Source of the DNA: an uncultured Candidatus Entotheonella sp.
Lineage (GTDB): Bacteria; Tectomicrobia; Entotheonellia; Entotheonellales; Entotheonellaceae
Reading direction: 5' to 3'
Length of the DNA: 64,000 nucleotides
NCBI GenBank assembly: GCA_958295825.1
Contig: OY282375.1
Location: 2,527,489-2,591,488 of the forward strand
Shown: piece after piece, positions 42,813 through 51,483 of the stretch
Layout of the letters: each line of letters starts with the position of its first letter
How positions within the stretch are numbered: the stretch's first letter is position 1
Notes under the pieces: generated by a model
Databases searched by the model: none
What the model was told of the DNA's origin: nothing
What the model saw: the letters and a program-made list of their open reading frames with translations, nothing else
Program-made: the position numbers and the translations under genes

Positions 42813-43582
42813 TGCTCGGCGTGCTTACCCAACTTGGCAGTGTCACCCTGACGCGACTCGCCGCTCTCGGACGAGCCGCGTTTTTTGTTGGGCAGGTGCT
42901 GGGGCTCGTCGTCGTGCCGCCGATCAAGGGACGCCTCATCGTCCAGCAGATGCACTTCATCGGAGTGCGCTCCGTGCTGGTCATCGCTCTGACGGGAACC
43001 TTCGCGGGCATGGTACTGGGCCTGCAGGGCTTTCACGTGCTGACACGGTTCGGTTCCGAAGCCCTGCTCGGGCAGTTCGTGTCGCTGACGCTGATTACCG
43101 AGTTGGGGCCGGTTTTTTCGGCCCTCATGGTGACAGCGCGAGCCGGCTCGGCGATTACGGCGCAAATCGGCATCATGCGCATCACGGAACAGCTCGACGC
43201 CATGACCGTCATGGCCCTGAACCCGTTACGCTACGTGGCGGTGCCGAACGTCGTGGCGGGCACCCTGGTGATGCCGCTGCTCGGCGCCATGTTCTCGGTC
43301 ATCGGCATTTGGGGCGGCTACGTCGCCGGAGTGCTGATCCTCGGCGTCAACCGCGGTACGTATTTCGGCGGCATCGCGGACGTCGTCGATCTGCAAGACG
43401 TGACGAACGGTGTTTACAAATCCTTGTGCTTCGGGCTTGTCGTCCTGCTCGTCTGTTGTTTCAAGGGCTATCACGCGGGATACGGCGCCGAGGGCGTGAG
43501 CAAGGCGACTACGGAAGCGGTGGTGATCTCGGCGGTGCTGATCCTGGTGCTGGATTACGTCCTCAACACGGTGCTGCTGTGA
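42809..43582 (+). CDS. mlaE: MlaE-type ABC transporter permease
   Basis: 257-residue permease of the outer-membrane lipid asymmetry/retrograde phospholipid system. Five to six hydrophobic helices and the signatures LVIALTGTFAGMVLGLQG, LITELGPVFSALMVTARAGS and EQLDAMTVMALNPLRYVAVP are all present. It is the first gene of the operon mlaE-mlaF-mlaD-tolC-like-mlaC. The native promoter is not evident because mobile-element debris lies immediately upstream. Confidence 0.95.
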   Translation: MMLGVLTQLGSVTLTRLAALGRAAFFVGQVLGLVVVPPIKGRLIVQQMHFIGVRSVLVIALTGTFAGMVLGLQGFHVLTRFGSEALLGQFVSLTLITELGPVFSALMVTARAGSAITAQIGIMRITEQLDAMTVMALNPLRYVAVPNVVAGTLVMPLLGAMFSVIGIWGGYVAGVLILGVNRGTYFGGIADVVDLQDVTNGVYKSLCFGLVVLLVCCFKGYHAGYGAEGVSKATTEAVVISAVLILVLDYVLNTVLL

Positions 43583-44343
43583 CGCCCGCCGCGCCACTCA
43601 TCCGCGCCCAGGGTCTGCATAAGCGCTTCGACGGACAGGTTGTGCTGCGGGGTGTGGACCTCGACGTTATGCCCGGCGAGGTGCTGGCCATCGTGGGCCG
43701 CAGCGGTGCCGGCAAGAGCGTGCTGCTGAAAAACCTTATCGGCCTGTCGCAGCCTGACAGCGGCGCCGTCCTGGTGGCCGGCGAGGACCTGCACCGGGCG
43801 CGAGGGCGGCGTCTGTCGCGCCTGCGCGAGCGGTTTGGCATGCTGTTTCAAGGCGGTGCGCTGTTCGATTCGCTTAGCGTGGCCGACAACGTGGCGTTCC
43901 CGCTACGAGAGAAGACGCGGCAATCGCATGGGCAGATTGCCGAGGTGGTGACGGAAGTGCTCAAGAGCGTCGGTCTGCAAGGCATGGACGACAAGTTTCC
44001 CGCCGAGTTGAGCGGCGGCATGCGCAAGCGGGCCGCTTTGGCGCGGGCCTTGGCGCATCGCCCGGAGATCATGCTGTTCGATGAGCCGACGACCGGCCTC
44101 GACCCCATCATGGTGCGGGCCATCCACCGGCTCATCGCCGACACGCAGCAGCGTTTCCAATACACCGCCGTGGTGGTCAGTCACGAGGTGCCAGGAATTT
44201 TCGAGATTGCCTCCCGCGTTGCCATGTTGCACGAAGGCGCGTTGCTGGAGGTCGCCACGCCGGACGCCTTCCAGGCATCCGCCAACCCCGTGGTGCAGCA
44301 GTTCATCGCGGGTCGCCTCGAAGGGCCGCTCACGCCTACTTAG
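43579..44343 (+). CDS. mlaF: MlaF-type ABC transporter ATPase
   Basis: 254 residues. It starts at a GTG that overlaps the mlaE stop (GTGA). Walker A is IVGRSGAGKSVLLKNL, the signature LSGGMRKRAALARAL, and Walker B IMLFDEPTTGLDP. These match MlaF/Ttg2A, the energiser of the inner-membrane lipid transporter. The frame is open far upstream, antisense-like within mlaE, but only the part from 43579 is homologous. Confidence 0.95.
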   Translation: MTPAAPLIRAQGLHKRFDGQVVLRGVDLDVMPGEVLAIVGRSGAGKSVLLKNLIGLSQPDSGAVLVAGEDLHRARGRRLSRLRERFGMLFQGGALFDSLSVADNVAFPLREKTRQSHGQIAEVVTEVLKSVGLQGMDDKFPAELSGGMRKRAALARALAHRPEIMLFDEPTTGLDPIMVRAIHRLIADTQQRFQYTAVVVSHEVPGIFEIASRVAMLHEGALLEVATPDAFQASANPVVQQFIAGRLEGPLTPT

Positions 44344-44372
44344 TCTTGCGGGGTTTCATTTGGGGAGGAAAC

Positions 44373-44813
44373 ATGAATCAACTCCGTCTTGAAGCAGTTG
44401 TCGGCTTGTTCGTCGTTGTGGGGCTGGGCTGCCTGGCGTATCTCTCGGTGCAACTGGCCAGGGTGCAGTTTTTCGGCAGCAACATGTATACACTCACCGC
44501 TGTCTTTCCAACCGTGTCCGGGCTGAGAAGCGGTGCGTCGGTGGAGATCGCCGGGGTGCCGGTGGGCCACGTGCAGAATGTCGAGCTGGACGGTTTTGAT
44601 GCCGTGGTCACCATGCGGGTGCGCAAAGGGGTTGAACTCAGCAAGGACGCGATTGTCTCCATCCGCACGCGCGGTCTGATCGGCGAGAAGTACCTGCGCG
44701 TGAGTCAGGGCGCTGACGAGCGGACAGTTCCGGCAGGTGGCCGAGTTCGAGAGGTCGAGCCGCCGCTCGATTTCGAGGAGATGATTGCCCAGCTTATCCA
44801 GGGAAAAATTTAA
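44373..44813 (+). CDS. mlaD: MlaD-type MCE-domain protein
   Basis: 146 residues: one N-terminal membrane helix (LEAVVGLFVVVGLGCLAYLS) followed by a single MCE domain (YTLTAVFPTVSGLRSGASVE, IAGVPVGHVQNVEL, then IGEKYLRVSQG). It forms the hexameric lipid-binding ring beneath the permease. A GGGGAGG ribosome site precedes the ATG. Slightly shorter than E. coli MlaD (183) because the C-terminal helix region is reduced. Confidence 0.94.
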   Translation: MNQLRLEAVVGLFVVVGLGCLAYLSVQLARVQFFGSNMYTLTAVFPTVSGLRSGASVEIAGVPVGHVQNVELDGFDAVVTMRVRKGVELSKDAIVSIRTRGLIGEKYLRVSQGADERTVPAGGRVREVEPPLDFEEMIAQLIQGKI

Positions 44814-44820
44814 GGTGACC

Positions 44821-46254
44821 ATGATGTCCAGTAGTAGACTGAGGCGCGTGAGGCCTCACGCCACCCTGATGCTCGTGCTTGTCTTTATGTCCGTTGCGAT
44901 GACTGTAGGACCGGCGCTTGCCAGGACGGCCGAGCCGCCGGCCGTCAAGGTGTTGACGCTCGACGAAGCCGTGGCGTTGGCGGTCCGCAACAGCCCGGAA
45001 ATCAAGGCCGAGCAATTTGCCGTGTTGATGCGCCAAAGCCAGCGCGCCCAGGCCGACGCCGCCCGCTTCGCCCAGCTTGACGTCACCATCGTCGGCGGCC
45101 CATCGCCGCGCGCACGCGGCAACCAGTTCGACTCCCCGGATTCCAAAAACGCCGTCGCCGTGTCGGGTGTCTTCGGCTTGGCAACCTTCAATATCATCCA
45201 GCCGATTTATGCGTTCGGCAAGGTCAACAATCTGCGCGCCGCCGCGACCCACGGTACGGCCGTCGAAGAAGCCCGCGTGCACCAGAAGGCGACGGAAGTG
45301 GCGATGCTGGTGCGCGAGGCGTATTACGGCTATCTGCTGGCCGTTTCCCTGGAAAATCTGGCCCTGGAAATCGGTGTTCAGCTTGGTGGCCCCCTGAAGA
45401 AGGTGCAGCGCCAGCTCGACGCCGGGGTGGCGGGCGTGGACAACGTGGACCTGCTCAAGCTGCGCACCTTTCAGGGGCAGTTGGAGAAGCAGATGAACGA
45501 CATCCGCCAGGGCAAGGCGTTAGCGTTGGCGGGTCTGCGCACCCTGACGGGGCTGGAACCGTCGCTGCCCATTCAACTGGCCGATACCCGACTGCAGCCG
45601 CTGGAACGCCAGGCGCCGCCGCTCGACGAGTCTCTCAGCGACGCGCAGCGCCTGCGGCCTGAATTCGTCCAGGCGCGCGAAGGTATCCAGGCATTCGAGC
45701 GCTTGCTGGCGGCGGCTGAGGCCGATTACTACCCGATGCTCTTCGTGGGGCTGTTCGGCAGCTTGGCGGAAGCCACCAACCGCAGCCGGCTCAGCAATCC
45801 CTTCCTCAGCGACCCCCTGATGGACGACGTGCTGGCGCCAGTGGTCGGCATGCGCTGGCATTTCGACCTTGGCGTCACGGCGGCCAAGGTCGATGAGGTA
45901 GCGGCCGAACTCGGCCAAGTGCAACAGCAGCATGCCCTGGCAGAACAGGGCATCCCCTTTCAGGTCCGGCAGGCGTACCTCGAACTGGAGCAGCATCAGG
46001 CCAACATCACCGCGACTCGCAAGGCGTTTCGCAGCGGGCGCCAGTGGCTGGTGGCGGCGGTGGCCAATTTCGACCTCGGCGTTGGCGAGGGCAAGGACGT
46101 GGCCGAAGCCGCGCTGGCGTACGCGCAACTGCACGCCGCCTATTTCCAGGCCGTTTACAACTACAACCTCAGCCTCGCCAAGCTCGACCACCGGGCCGGC
46201 CGCGACGTTGCCGAAGTGCGCGAGCACCTGCCGGCGGCGCCGCAGGTGCGGTGA
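44821..46254 (+). CDS. TolC-family outer-membrane channel in mla operon
   Basis: 477 residues. Signal peptide at residues 10-35 (ATLMLVLVFMSVAMTVGPAL, cut near ALA). Two TolC-like OEP repeats follow (LTLDEAVALAVRNSPEIKAE; LVREAYYGYLLAVSLENLAL and LRPEFVQAREGIQAFERLLA), rich in heptad-like helices. It sits between mlaD and mlaC, 7 bp after mlaD, which suggests a trans-envelope conduit working with the lipid transporter. E. coli mla operons lack such a gene. Confidence 0.88.
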   Translation: MMSSSRLRRVRPHATLMLVLVFMSVAMTVGPALARTAEPPAVKVLTLDEAVALAVRNSPEIKAEQFAVLMRQSQRAQADAARFAQLDVTIVGGPSPRARGNQFDSPDSKNAVAVSGVFGLATFNIIQPIYAFGKVNNLRAAATHGTAVEEARVHQKATEVAMLVREAYYGYLLAVSLENLALEIGVQLGGPLKKVQRQLDAGVAGVDNVDLLKLRTFQGQLEKQMNDIRQGKALALAGLRTLTGLEPSLPIQLADTRLQPLERQAPPLDESLSDAQRLRPEFVQAREGIQAFERLLAAAEADYYPMLFVGLFGSLAEATNRSRLSNPFLSDPLMDDVLAPVVGMRWHFDLGVTAAKVDEVAAELGQVQQQHALAEQGIPFQVRQAYLELEQHQANITATRKAFRSGRQWLVAAVANFDLGVGEGKDVAEAALAYAQLHAAYFQAVYNYNLSLAKLDHRAGRDVAEVREHLPAAPQVR

Positions 46255-46279
46255 GGTACGGCGTTTGATGAACAGCGTT

Positions 46280-46315
46280 CCCTCCCCACCTTGAGGGGGA
46301 GGGTTAGGGAGGGGG
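46280..46315. repeat. G/C-rich palindrome between the tolC-like gene and mlaC
   Basis: ccctcccc and gggggaggg pair around ccttga, followed by a second gggaggggg block. The pattern resembles dispersed palindromic repeats and may tune mlaC expression relative to the upstream genes. Confidence 0.5.
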
Positions 46316-46328
46316 GAAGGACGTGACA

Positions 46329-46943
46329 ATGCTGGGCAGGTGGGTTGTCGGCATCTCGATTTTGGGCCTGTTAGCGGGGACCGCCGGTGCCGGGGAACCG
46401 TTGGAGAAAATTCGCGAGACCATCGAGGATGTGCTGACCGTCCTTGCCGACGAAACCCTGCGGGCCCCGGAGCGCCAAGCATTGCGCCGCGACAAACTGC
46501 GCCAAGCGGTGTACCAGCGGTTCGGCTTCGAAGAAATGGCCCGGCGCACCTTAGGGCGGCATTGGCGTGACCTGAACGCGGATCAGCGGCAGGAATTCGT
46601 CGGATTGTTCAGCGATCTGCTGGAGCGGTCCTACGTTGGCAAAATCGAGGGCGCCGGAGCGGGCAGCGAGGTCGCTTATACCCGGGAAACGATCGATGTC
46701 GAGGGCTTTGCCTCAGTCCTGACCGTGATTACCAATCGTCTGGGGTCACAGATAGAGGTCGAATACCGCCTGCTGCAACGCGACGGCAACACGGCTTGGG
46801 AAGTGTATGACATCGTTATCGAAGGCGTCAGCCTGATCAACAACTACCGTACCCAATTCAACAACATCATCCATCGAAACTCCTACGACGGCCTCGTGAA
46901 GCAGCTACGCCTCAAGCAAGAGCAGGAAGAAGCAGTGGATTGA
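46329..46943 (+). CDS. mlaC: MlaC-type periplasmic phospholipid-binding protein
   Basis: 204 residues with an N-terminal signal peptide (LGRWVVGISILGLLAGTAGA). The Tol_Tol_Ttg2 domain follows: MARRTLGRHWRDLNADQRQE, FVGLFSDLLERSYVGKIE and VYDIVIEGVSLINNYRTQFN, ending before the basic helix. It ferries phospholipid across the periplasm to MlaD. The GGAAGGAC ribosome site supports the ATG at 46329 rather than the GTG at 46323. Confidence 0.93.
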   Translation: MLGRWVVGISILGLLAGTAGAGEPLEKIRETIEDVLTVLADETLRAPERQALRRDKLRQAVYQRFGFEEMARRTLGRHWRDLNADQRQEFVGLFSDLLERSYVGKIEGAGAGSEVAYTRETIDVEGFASVLTVITNRLGSQIEVEYRLLQRDGNTAWEVYDIVIEGVSLINNYRTQFNNIIHRNSYDGLVKQLRLKQEQEEAVD

Positions 46944-46947
46944 AAGC

Positions 46948-47634
46948 ATGACGACGCCACGATTCAAACCGGCGTTTTTTGACTTCCTGCGCGAACTGAA
47001 GGTCAACAACGAGCGGTCGTGGTTCGAGGCCAACAAGGCGCGTTACCACGCTGACGTGCGCGACCCGATGCTAGATTTCATTGCCGCCTTCGCCGAGCCG
47101 CTCGCCGACATCAGCCCGCACTTCGTTGTCGACCCGCGAGCCAACGGCGGCTCTCTCTTCAGAATCTACCGCGACACCCGCTTCTCCCCAGACAAAACGC
47201 CCTACAAGACCAACGCCGGGGCGCATTTCCGCCACATTGCCGGCAAGGATGTCCACGCGCCCGGTTTTTATCTCCACCTGGAGCCAGACTCGTGTTTTGC
47301 CGCCTGCGGTATCTGGCATCCGGGCAGCGACGCATTGGCTGAAATCCGCAACGCCATCATCGAGAACCCTGCCGGCTGGATGCGCATCACCCACGCGAAA
47401 ACCTTCCGCGACACGTTCACGCTGATGGGACAATCCCTGAAGCGCCCGCCTCGCGGTTACGACGCCGCACATCCCTTGATCGAAGATCTCAAACGCAAGG
47501 ACTTCATCGCGGGAACGGTATTCCACGAAGCCGACGCTATCCGACCCGACTTCCTCCAACGCTTTACGCAACTCGCGCGTAGCGGCGCCGCGTTCGTCGG
47601 CTTCCTGTCACGGGCAGTTGGCGTGTCGTTTTAG
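46948..47634 (+). CDS. DUF2461 domain-containing protein
   Basis: 228 residues of the DUF2461 family (TIGR02453), starting MTTPRFKPAFFDFLRELKVN. Conserved blocks are NERSWFEANKARYHADVRDP, SLFRIYRDTRFSPDKTPYKT and PGFYLHLEPDSCFAACGIWH. The family's role is unknown. It is 4 bp after mlaC and may be co-transcribed. Confidence 0.92.
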   Translation: MTTPRFKPAFFDFLRELKVNNERSWFEANKARYHADVRDPMLDFIAAFAEPLADISPHFVVDPRANGGSLFRIYRDTRFSPDKTPYKTNAGAHFRHIAGKDVHAPGFYLHLEPDSCFAACGIWHPGSDALAEIRNAIIENPAGWMRITHAKTFRDTFTLMGQSLKRPPRGYDAAHPLIEDLKRKDFIAGTVFHEADAIRPDFLQRFTQLARSGAAFVGFLSRAVGVSF

Positions 47635-48169
47635 GCCCCCCGCCGAACGGGGCTCTGACTCGGCGAGCTAGACAAATTGGGGTACCTCGAAAAATGACTG
47701 ACTGGCGGATAAGGCCGGCTGAATGGCCCTGTCGCGTCATGGCGACAGAGAATGAACGGCGGTTTGCGTGGTGATGGCGCGTCCCGACAGGGGCTACGGC
47801 ATTCACCCCGCCCCCCTTAGCGTGAATCCACCACCGCCAGACGTTGCAAGTGAACCAAGCGACGCATGTTGGCAAGGGTCTTGAGACCTGTCCGCGCCCT
47901 CGCCCGTACAAGCCCGATGCTGCGAACCAACGTCCGCCCATGGCGTTGCGCCCCACGATGAATCCGACTCGTCAAACCCCTGGCCTTCACCTGCGCTTCA
48001 ATGGCCTTCGACCGCCAAGCGCTGTCCGCCCACACACCGCTTGCCGTGTTGGCCGACGTAAACAACTCCTCAAGGACCTGGGCTCAACTCGAAATTCCAC
48101 CGCAGTCCGCGACGGCAACCCCATTACCCTGCTTCGGACTTATGGAACAGACTCTTACGGATCAGGCTC
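47635..48169 (-). pseudogene. IS5-family debris, both orientations
   Basis: The minus frame at 48065-47817 reads GVWADSAWRSKAIEAQVKAR, GLTSRIHRGAQRH and LVRSIGLVRARARTGLKTLA, the C-terminal third of an IS5-family transposase with internal loss. At 48080-48140 on the plus strand GLNSKFH and AVRDGNPITLL belong to the middle of another copy, split by a frameshift. No ends are recognisable. Confidence 0.6.
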
Positions 48170-49048
48170 TCACCCTTCATCCTGCTCGCGGCGCTGCTCG
48201 CGGAGGAAGGCTTCGAGTTCTCTGGCGAGTTCCTCGCCGCTGGGCAGGTCGTTGGTATTGCCGATCTCATCGTCTTCGTCCTCATCGCGTTCTTCGAGGC
48301 GGCGGACGTATTCGGCAACCTTGGGGTCGCTGGCCAGAACATCGCTGACACGGCGGTCGAACTCACCAGCGGCGCGTTCGAGATCGCTTAAATCCGTGCT
48401 GAAATCGAGCAGCCGGAGCACCCGCTGGACGATGGCCAGGGCGGCCTTGACGTTGGGCGTGGCGGCGATGTAGTGGGGCACGTTGGCCCAGATGCTGAGG
48501 GCGGGGAAGCCGCGGCGGCGGCAGGTGTCGTGCAGGACACCGACGATGCCGGTCGGGCCTTCGTAGCGGGAGGGCGATAGATGCAGGCGCTGCGCCAATT
48601 CCGCGTCGCTGGCGGAGCCGGTCAGCCGAACCGGCTTGGCATAGGCGACGTCGGCGAGCAGCGCGCCGAGGGTGACGACCAACTCCACCTCGCATTCCTC
48701 AACCACTTTCAGCACCGAATCGATGTACCGGCGCCATTGCAGATGGGGTTCGACACCCAGCGCAATGATGACGTCCTGCGCCAGTTGCGGGTCGCTGGCG
48801 TAGGCGAACTCATTCGCCGGCCAGATGATTTCCCGCTCGCCGCCGCTAAAGCGCACGTGTGGCCGCTGCTCGGAAAAGTTGTAGAAGATCTCCGGGTCCA
48901 AGGTGGCGAAATTCTGGCCCTGCAGGCGTTGCAGGAGGAACTTGGCGGCAAAGGTCGCGGCGTTCCCGGCGTCGTTCCATCCGGCAAAGGCGAGCAAGAG
49001 GATGGGACGCTTCAGCGTCGGCACATTGGAAAATGACAGAACGTCCAT
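48170..49048 (-). CDS. PAC2 family protein
   Basis: 292 residues. The PAC2 (proteasome assembly chaperone-like) fold is seen in RPILLLAFAGWNDAGNAATF, VVTLGALLADVAYAKPVRLT and GPTGIVGVLHDTCRRRGFPA. The C-terminus is acidic (LEERDEDEDDEIGNTNDLPS). A GAGGAG ribosome site fits the start. Bacterial PAC2 proteins are related to actinobacterial and archaeal homologues; function is unproven. Confidence 0.88.
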   Translation of the reverse strand: MDVLSFSNVPTLKRPILLLAFAGWNDAGNAATFAAKFLLQRLQGQNFATLDPEIFYNFSEQRPHVRFSGGEREIIWPANEFAYASDPQLAQDVIIALGVEPHLQWRRYIDSVLKVVEECEVELVVTLGALLADVAYAKPVRLTGSASDAELAQRLHLSPSRYEGPTGIVGVLHDTCRRRGFPALSIWANVPHYIAATPNVKAALAIVQRVLRLLDFSTDLSDLERAAGEFDRRVSDVLASDPKVAEYVRRLEERDEDEDDEIGNTNDLPSGEELARELEAFLREQRREQDEG

Positions 49049-49181
49049 AGCGGACTCCTCTTGACACGTATCGGTGAGATGTGACGCCCCGGTTTCATCT
49101 TGAGCATTTCAAGATTTGCCAGAACCCTTAGTCCCTTCTCTCCCCCGAGAGGAAGTAACTGTCCGTCCCTACCGCATCCAC

Positions 49182-50831
49182 TCACCAGACGCGGAATCCA
49201 GACACGTTCGCCGATGTCTCCAGGATCATGTGAATCAACGTGGGGGCGTAGGCCACGAATATGAAGATCGCGCTGAGGACCAGCCATGGACGCAGGCGAT
49301 CGAGGAAAACGGGTGCGGCCTCCGGCCCGGAGACAGCGTCGGCGAATTCAACGGGGATGGGCGCAGGTTCCTGCGACGCCAGCCACGTCAACAGGAGATT
49401 GAGAAAATAAAGCATCGCGCTTACGAACATGATGGCGCCGCCGATGCCGATCAGCGGCGTGAGCTCCCCCCACTCCGGCTGGGTGTACGTGGCCATGGCA
49501 ATCCACGTACGCCGCGGCATACCCTGCAGGCCCAAGCTGTGCAGCGCGTATGAAAACAGCGCCATGCCGACGGTCCATAGCCACGCCTGGGTCAAGGCTA
49601 GGCGACGGCTCCACAGCCCCCGTCCCACCAGCACCGGGACCAGCCAGTAGGTTATGCCCATGAACGACAGCGTGACCGCCGTTCCGACGGTGAGGTGGAA
49701 GTGCCCGACGATATACGTGGTGTTGTGGACGAGCAGATTCATGCTGTGCGAGGCGTTGATCAGCCCCCCGATGCCGCCAAAGGTGAAGGTCAGCATGGCG
49801 AGCACCTGAGCCGCCAGCGACGGGTCACCCCAAGGCAGCTTGCCGAACCAAGCGATAAGCCCCTTTCCCCCACGTGCCCGGGCGCCGATTTCCAAAGACG
49901 CCACCACGTTGAAAAACGTTAGCAAGCTCGGGAAGAACACCGCGAACGTGAAAAAGGTATGGACCAGCTTCCAGCCCTGCTCGATGCCCGGGTCGGTGTA
50001 TTGATGATGAAAGCCCACCGGCGTTGACAGCAAGAGGAACAGAAGAAACGACGCCCGCGCCATCGGGTCGCTGAAGAGGCGCCCGCCAGCCTGCCGCGGT
50101 ACCAAGGTGTACCAGGAAAGATAGACGGGCAGCAGCCAGAAGTAAACGATGGGATGTCCCGTAAACCAGAAGAGGGTGCGCGCCAGCAGGGGGTTGACGC
50201 CTTGGACCCAGCCTAACGACCAGGGAATCAGCAAAACGAGCATCTCGGCCGCCAGACCGAGGGAGGCAATCGTCCACATGATGAACGTGACGAGGGCCAT
50301 CATCGCCGGCAGGGGCGTCCGCGCTTTCGGATGCTGACGGCGCCAAGCCCGGTGGGTGAGCACGAGGTTGAGCGTCACCAGCCAGGTGCCGACGACCACC
50401 AACGTCAGCCCCACGTAGAAGGCCCAGTGCGCCTTCATGGGGGGATAGAACGTAAACATGACCGTGGCATTGTTCTGCAGCAGGGGGATGCCGGCGATGA
50501 GCAGCCCCACGACCATCAGGCCGAAGGTCGCCCATCCCAAGGCGCGGCTCGCCAGCGGGCGCTGATAGGCGCGCGCCGCCATGAAGGGCACGAAGCCACA
50601 GATGAAAAAGGTGGTCCACACCAGTACGTTCATGACCCCGTGCAGACTGAGGCCGTGATAGTAGGACTTCACCAAGGGTGTGAGCCACGAATACAGATCA
50701 ACGCCGGCATGCGAAAGGCCCTGAAACAGACCGGTCACCACGCCGACGAAGAGGGCGACAAACGCCACCAGGAAAAAGGCGCCGGTCAAGCGGCGTTCCG
50801 CTCCCAGGTCGGTGTCAACCACAGGCGCCAT
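49182..50831 (-). CDS. ba3-type cytochrome c oxidase subunit I
   Basis: 549 residues from the ATG at 50831, which has a GAGGAAAG ribosome site. Heme-copper oxidase family B. Low-spin heme histidine is in YYHGLSLHGVMNVLVW; the CuB/tyrosine loop is TGHPIVYFWLLP with HPxVY cross-link residues; CuB histidines are in VGFHHQYTDPG; the final heme pair is IVGHFHLTVG. About 13 transmembrane helices. It reduces oxygen to water with proton pumping. The operon order on the minus strand is IIa, II, I. Confidence 0.95.
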   Translation of the reverse strand: MAPVVDTDLGAERRLTGAFFLVAFVALFVGVVTGLFQGLSHAGVDLYSWLTPLVKSYYHGLSLHGVMNVLVWTTFFICGFVPFMAARAYQRPLASRALGWATFGLMVVGLLIAGIPLLQNNATVMFTFYPPMKAHWAFYVGLTLVVVGTWLVTLNLVLTHRAWRRQHPKARTPLPAMMALVTFIMWTIASLGLAAEMLVLLIPWSLGWVQGVNPLLARTLFWFTGHPIVYFWLLPVYLSWYTLVPRQAGGRLFSDPMARASFLLFLLLSTPVGFHHQYTDPGIEQGWKLVHTFFTFAVFFPSLLTFFNVVASLEIGARARGGKGLIAWFGKLPWGDPSLAAQVLAMLTFTFGGIGGLINASHSMNLLVHNTTYIVGHFHLTVGTAVTLSFMGITYWLVPVLVGRGLWSRRLALTQAWLWTVGMALFSYALHSLGLQGMPRRTWIAMATYTQPEWGELTPLIGIGGAIMFVSAMLYFLNLLLTWLASQEPAPIPVEFADAVSGPEAAPVFLDRLRPWLVLSAIFIFVAYAPTLIHMILETSANVSGFRVW

Positions 50832-50844
50832 GGGCCTTTCCTCT

Positions 50845-51336
50845 TCACTCCAGGGGTTCAACGATGACCTTGCCGGCCATGGTGTGATGGGCGAGGCCGC
50901 AGTACTCGTGACAGATGAAGGTATATTCGCCAGCCTTTGGAAAACGGGTGGTAATTCGTGTCACCTGCCCCGGAATCAGCATGACGTTGACGTCGGCATC
51001 GGGCAGAAAGAGACCGTGAATGACGTCCCGGCTGGTGCCGACGAAAGTCACCTCGGAACCTTCAGGCACGCGAATTTCAGGCGGGTTGAAGAACCAGATA
51101 CCGGCGATGATGCGCGCCTCGTAACGCCCCACCCCGACTTCGACGAGGCCGGGCTGGTCAAACGGTGACGTGGTGTCGATGTGCGCGGGATCAAGGGTCG
51201 CCGCCTGTCCCGGCAAATGGATATGCGCGCCAAACGCCGTCACCAACAAAGCCGCCAGCATGCCCACGGGTAAGGCGACGCTGGGGAGTATCCAGGCGAG
51301 CTCGTACAGGTAGAGCGTCGTATCGTTTTTGGCCAT
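50845..51336 (-). CDS. ba3-type cytochrome c oxidase subunit II (CuA)
   Basis: 163 residues: one N-terminal membrane helix (LAWILPSVALPVGMLAALLV) and a periplasmic cupredoxin domain with all CuA ligands (DVIHGLFL; CHEYCGLAHHTM). It accepts electrons from cytochrome c or a cupredoxin. The short form with a single helix is typical of ba3-type oxidases. The gene ends 13 bp before subunit I. Confidence 0.95.
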   Translation of the reverse strand: MAKNDTTLYLYELAWILPSVALPVGMLAALLVTAFGAHIHLPGQAATLDPAHIDTTSPFDQPGLVEVGVGRYEARIIAGIWFFNPPEIRVPEGSEVTFVGTSRDVIHGLFLPDADVNVMLIPGQVTRITTRFPKAGEYTFICHEYCGLAHHTMAGKVIVEPLE

Positions 51337-51343
51337 GGCGTGA

Positions 51344-51454
51344 TTACCCCTTAATCCACAGGCGGAGAAACGAATTGAGCCAGAACAGCGAAAGGACCAC
51401 GAGATAGATCAGCATGAACGTCAAGGCGCCCTTGGGGTGAGGTGTCTGTTCCAT
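51344..51454 (-). CDS. Small oxidase subunit (IIa-like), 36 residues
   Basis: MEQTPHPKGALTFMLIYLVV is followed by a hydrophobic helix and the basic end LRLWIKG. It has a strong GAGGAGG ribosome site and ends 7 bp before subunit II. This matches the single-helix IIa subunit of ba3 oxidases, which takes the place of the missing first helix of subunit II. Confidence 0.82.
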   Translation of the reverse strand: MEQTPHPKGALTFMLIYLVVLSLFWLNSFLRLWIKG

Positions 51455-51483
51455 ACGGGCCTCCTCAGTCAATCGGGACGACG

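Noticed and set aside
42748-43578. Upstream extension of the mlaF frame across mlaE
   Set aside because: The extension is an out-of-frame reading of mlaE; MlaF homology starts at the GTG at 43579.
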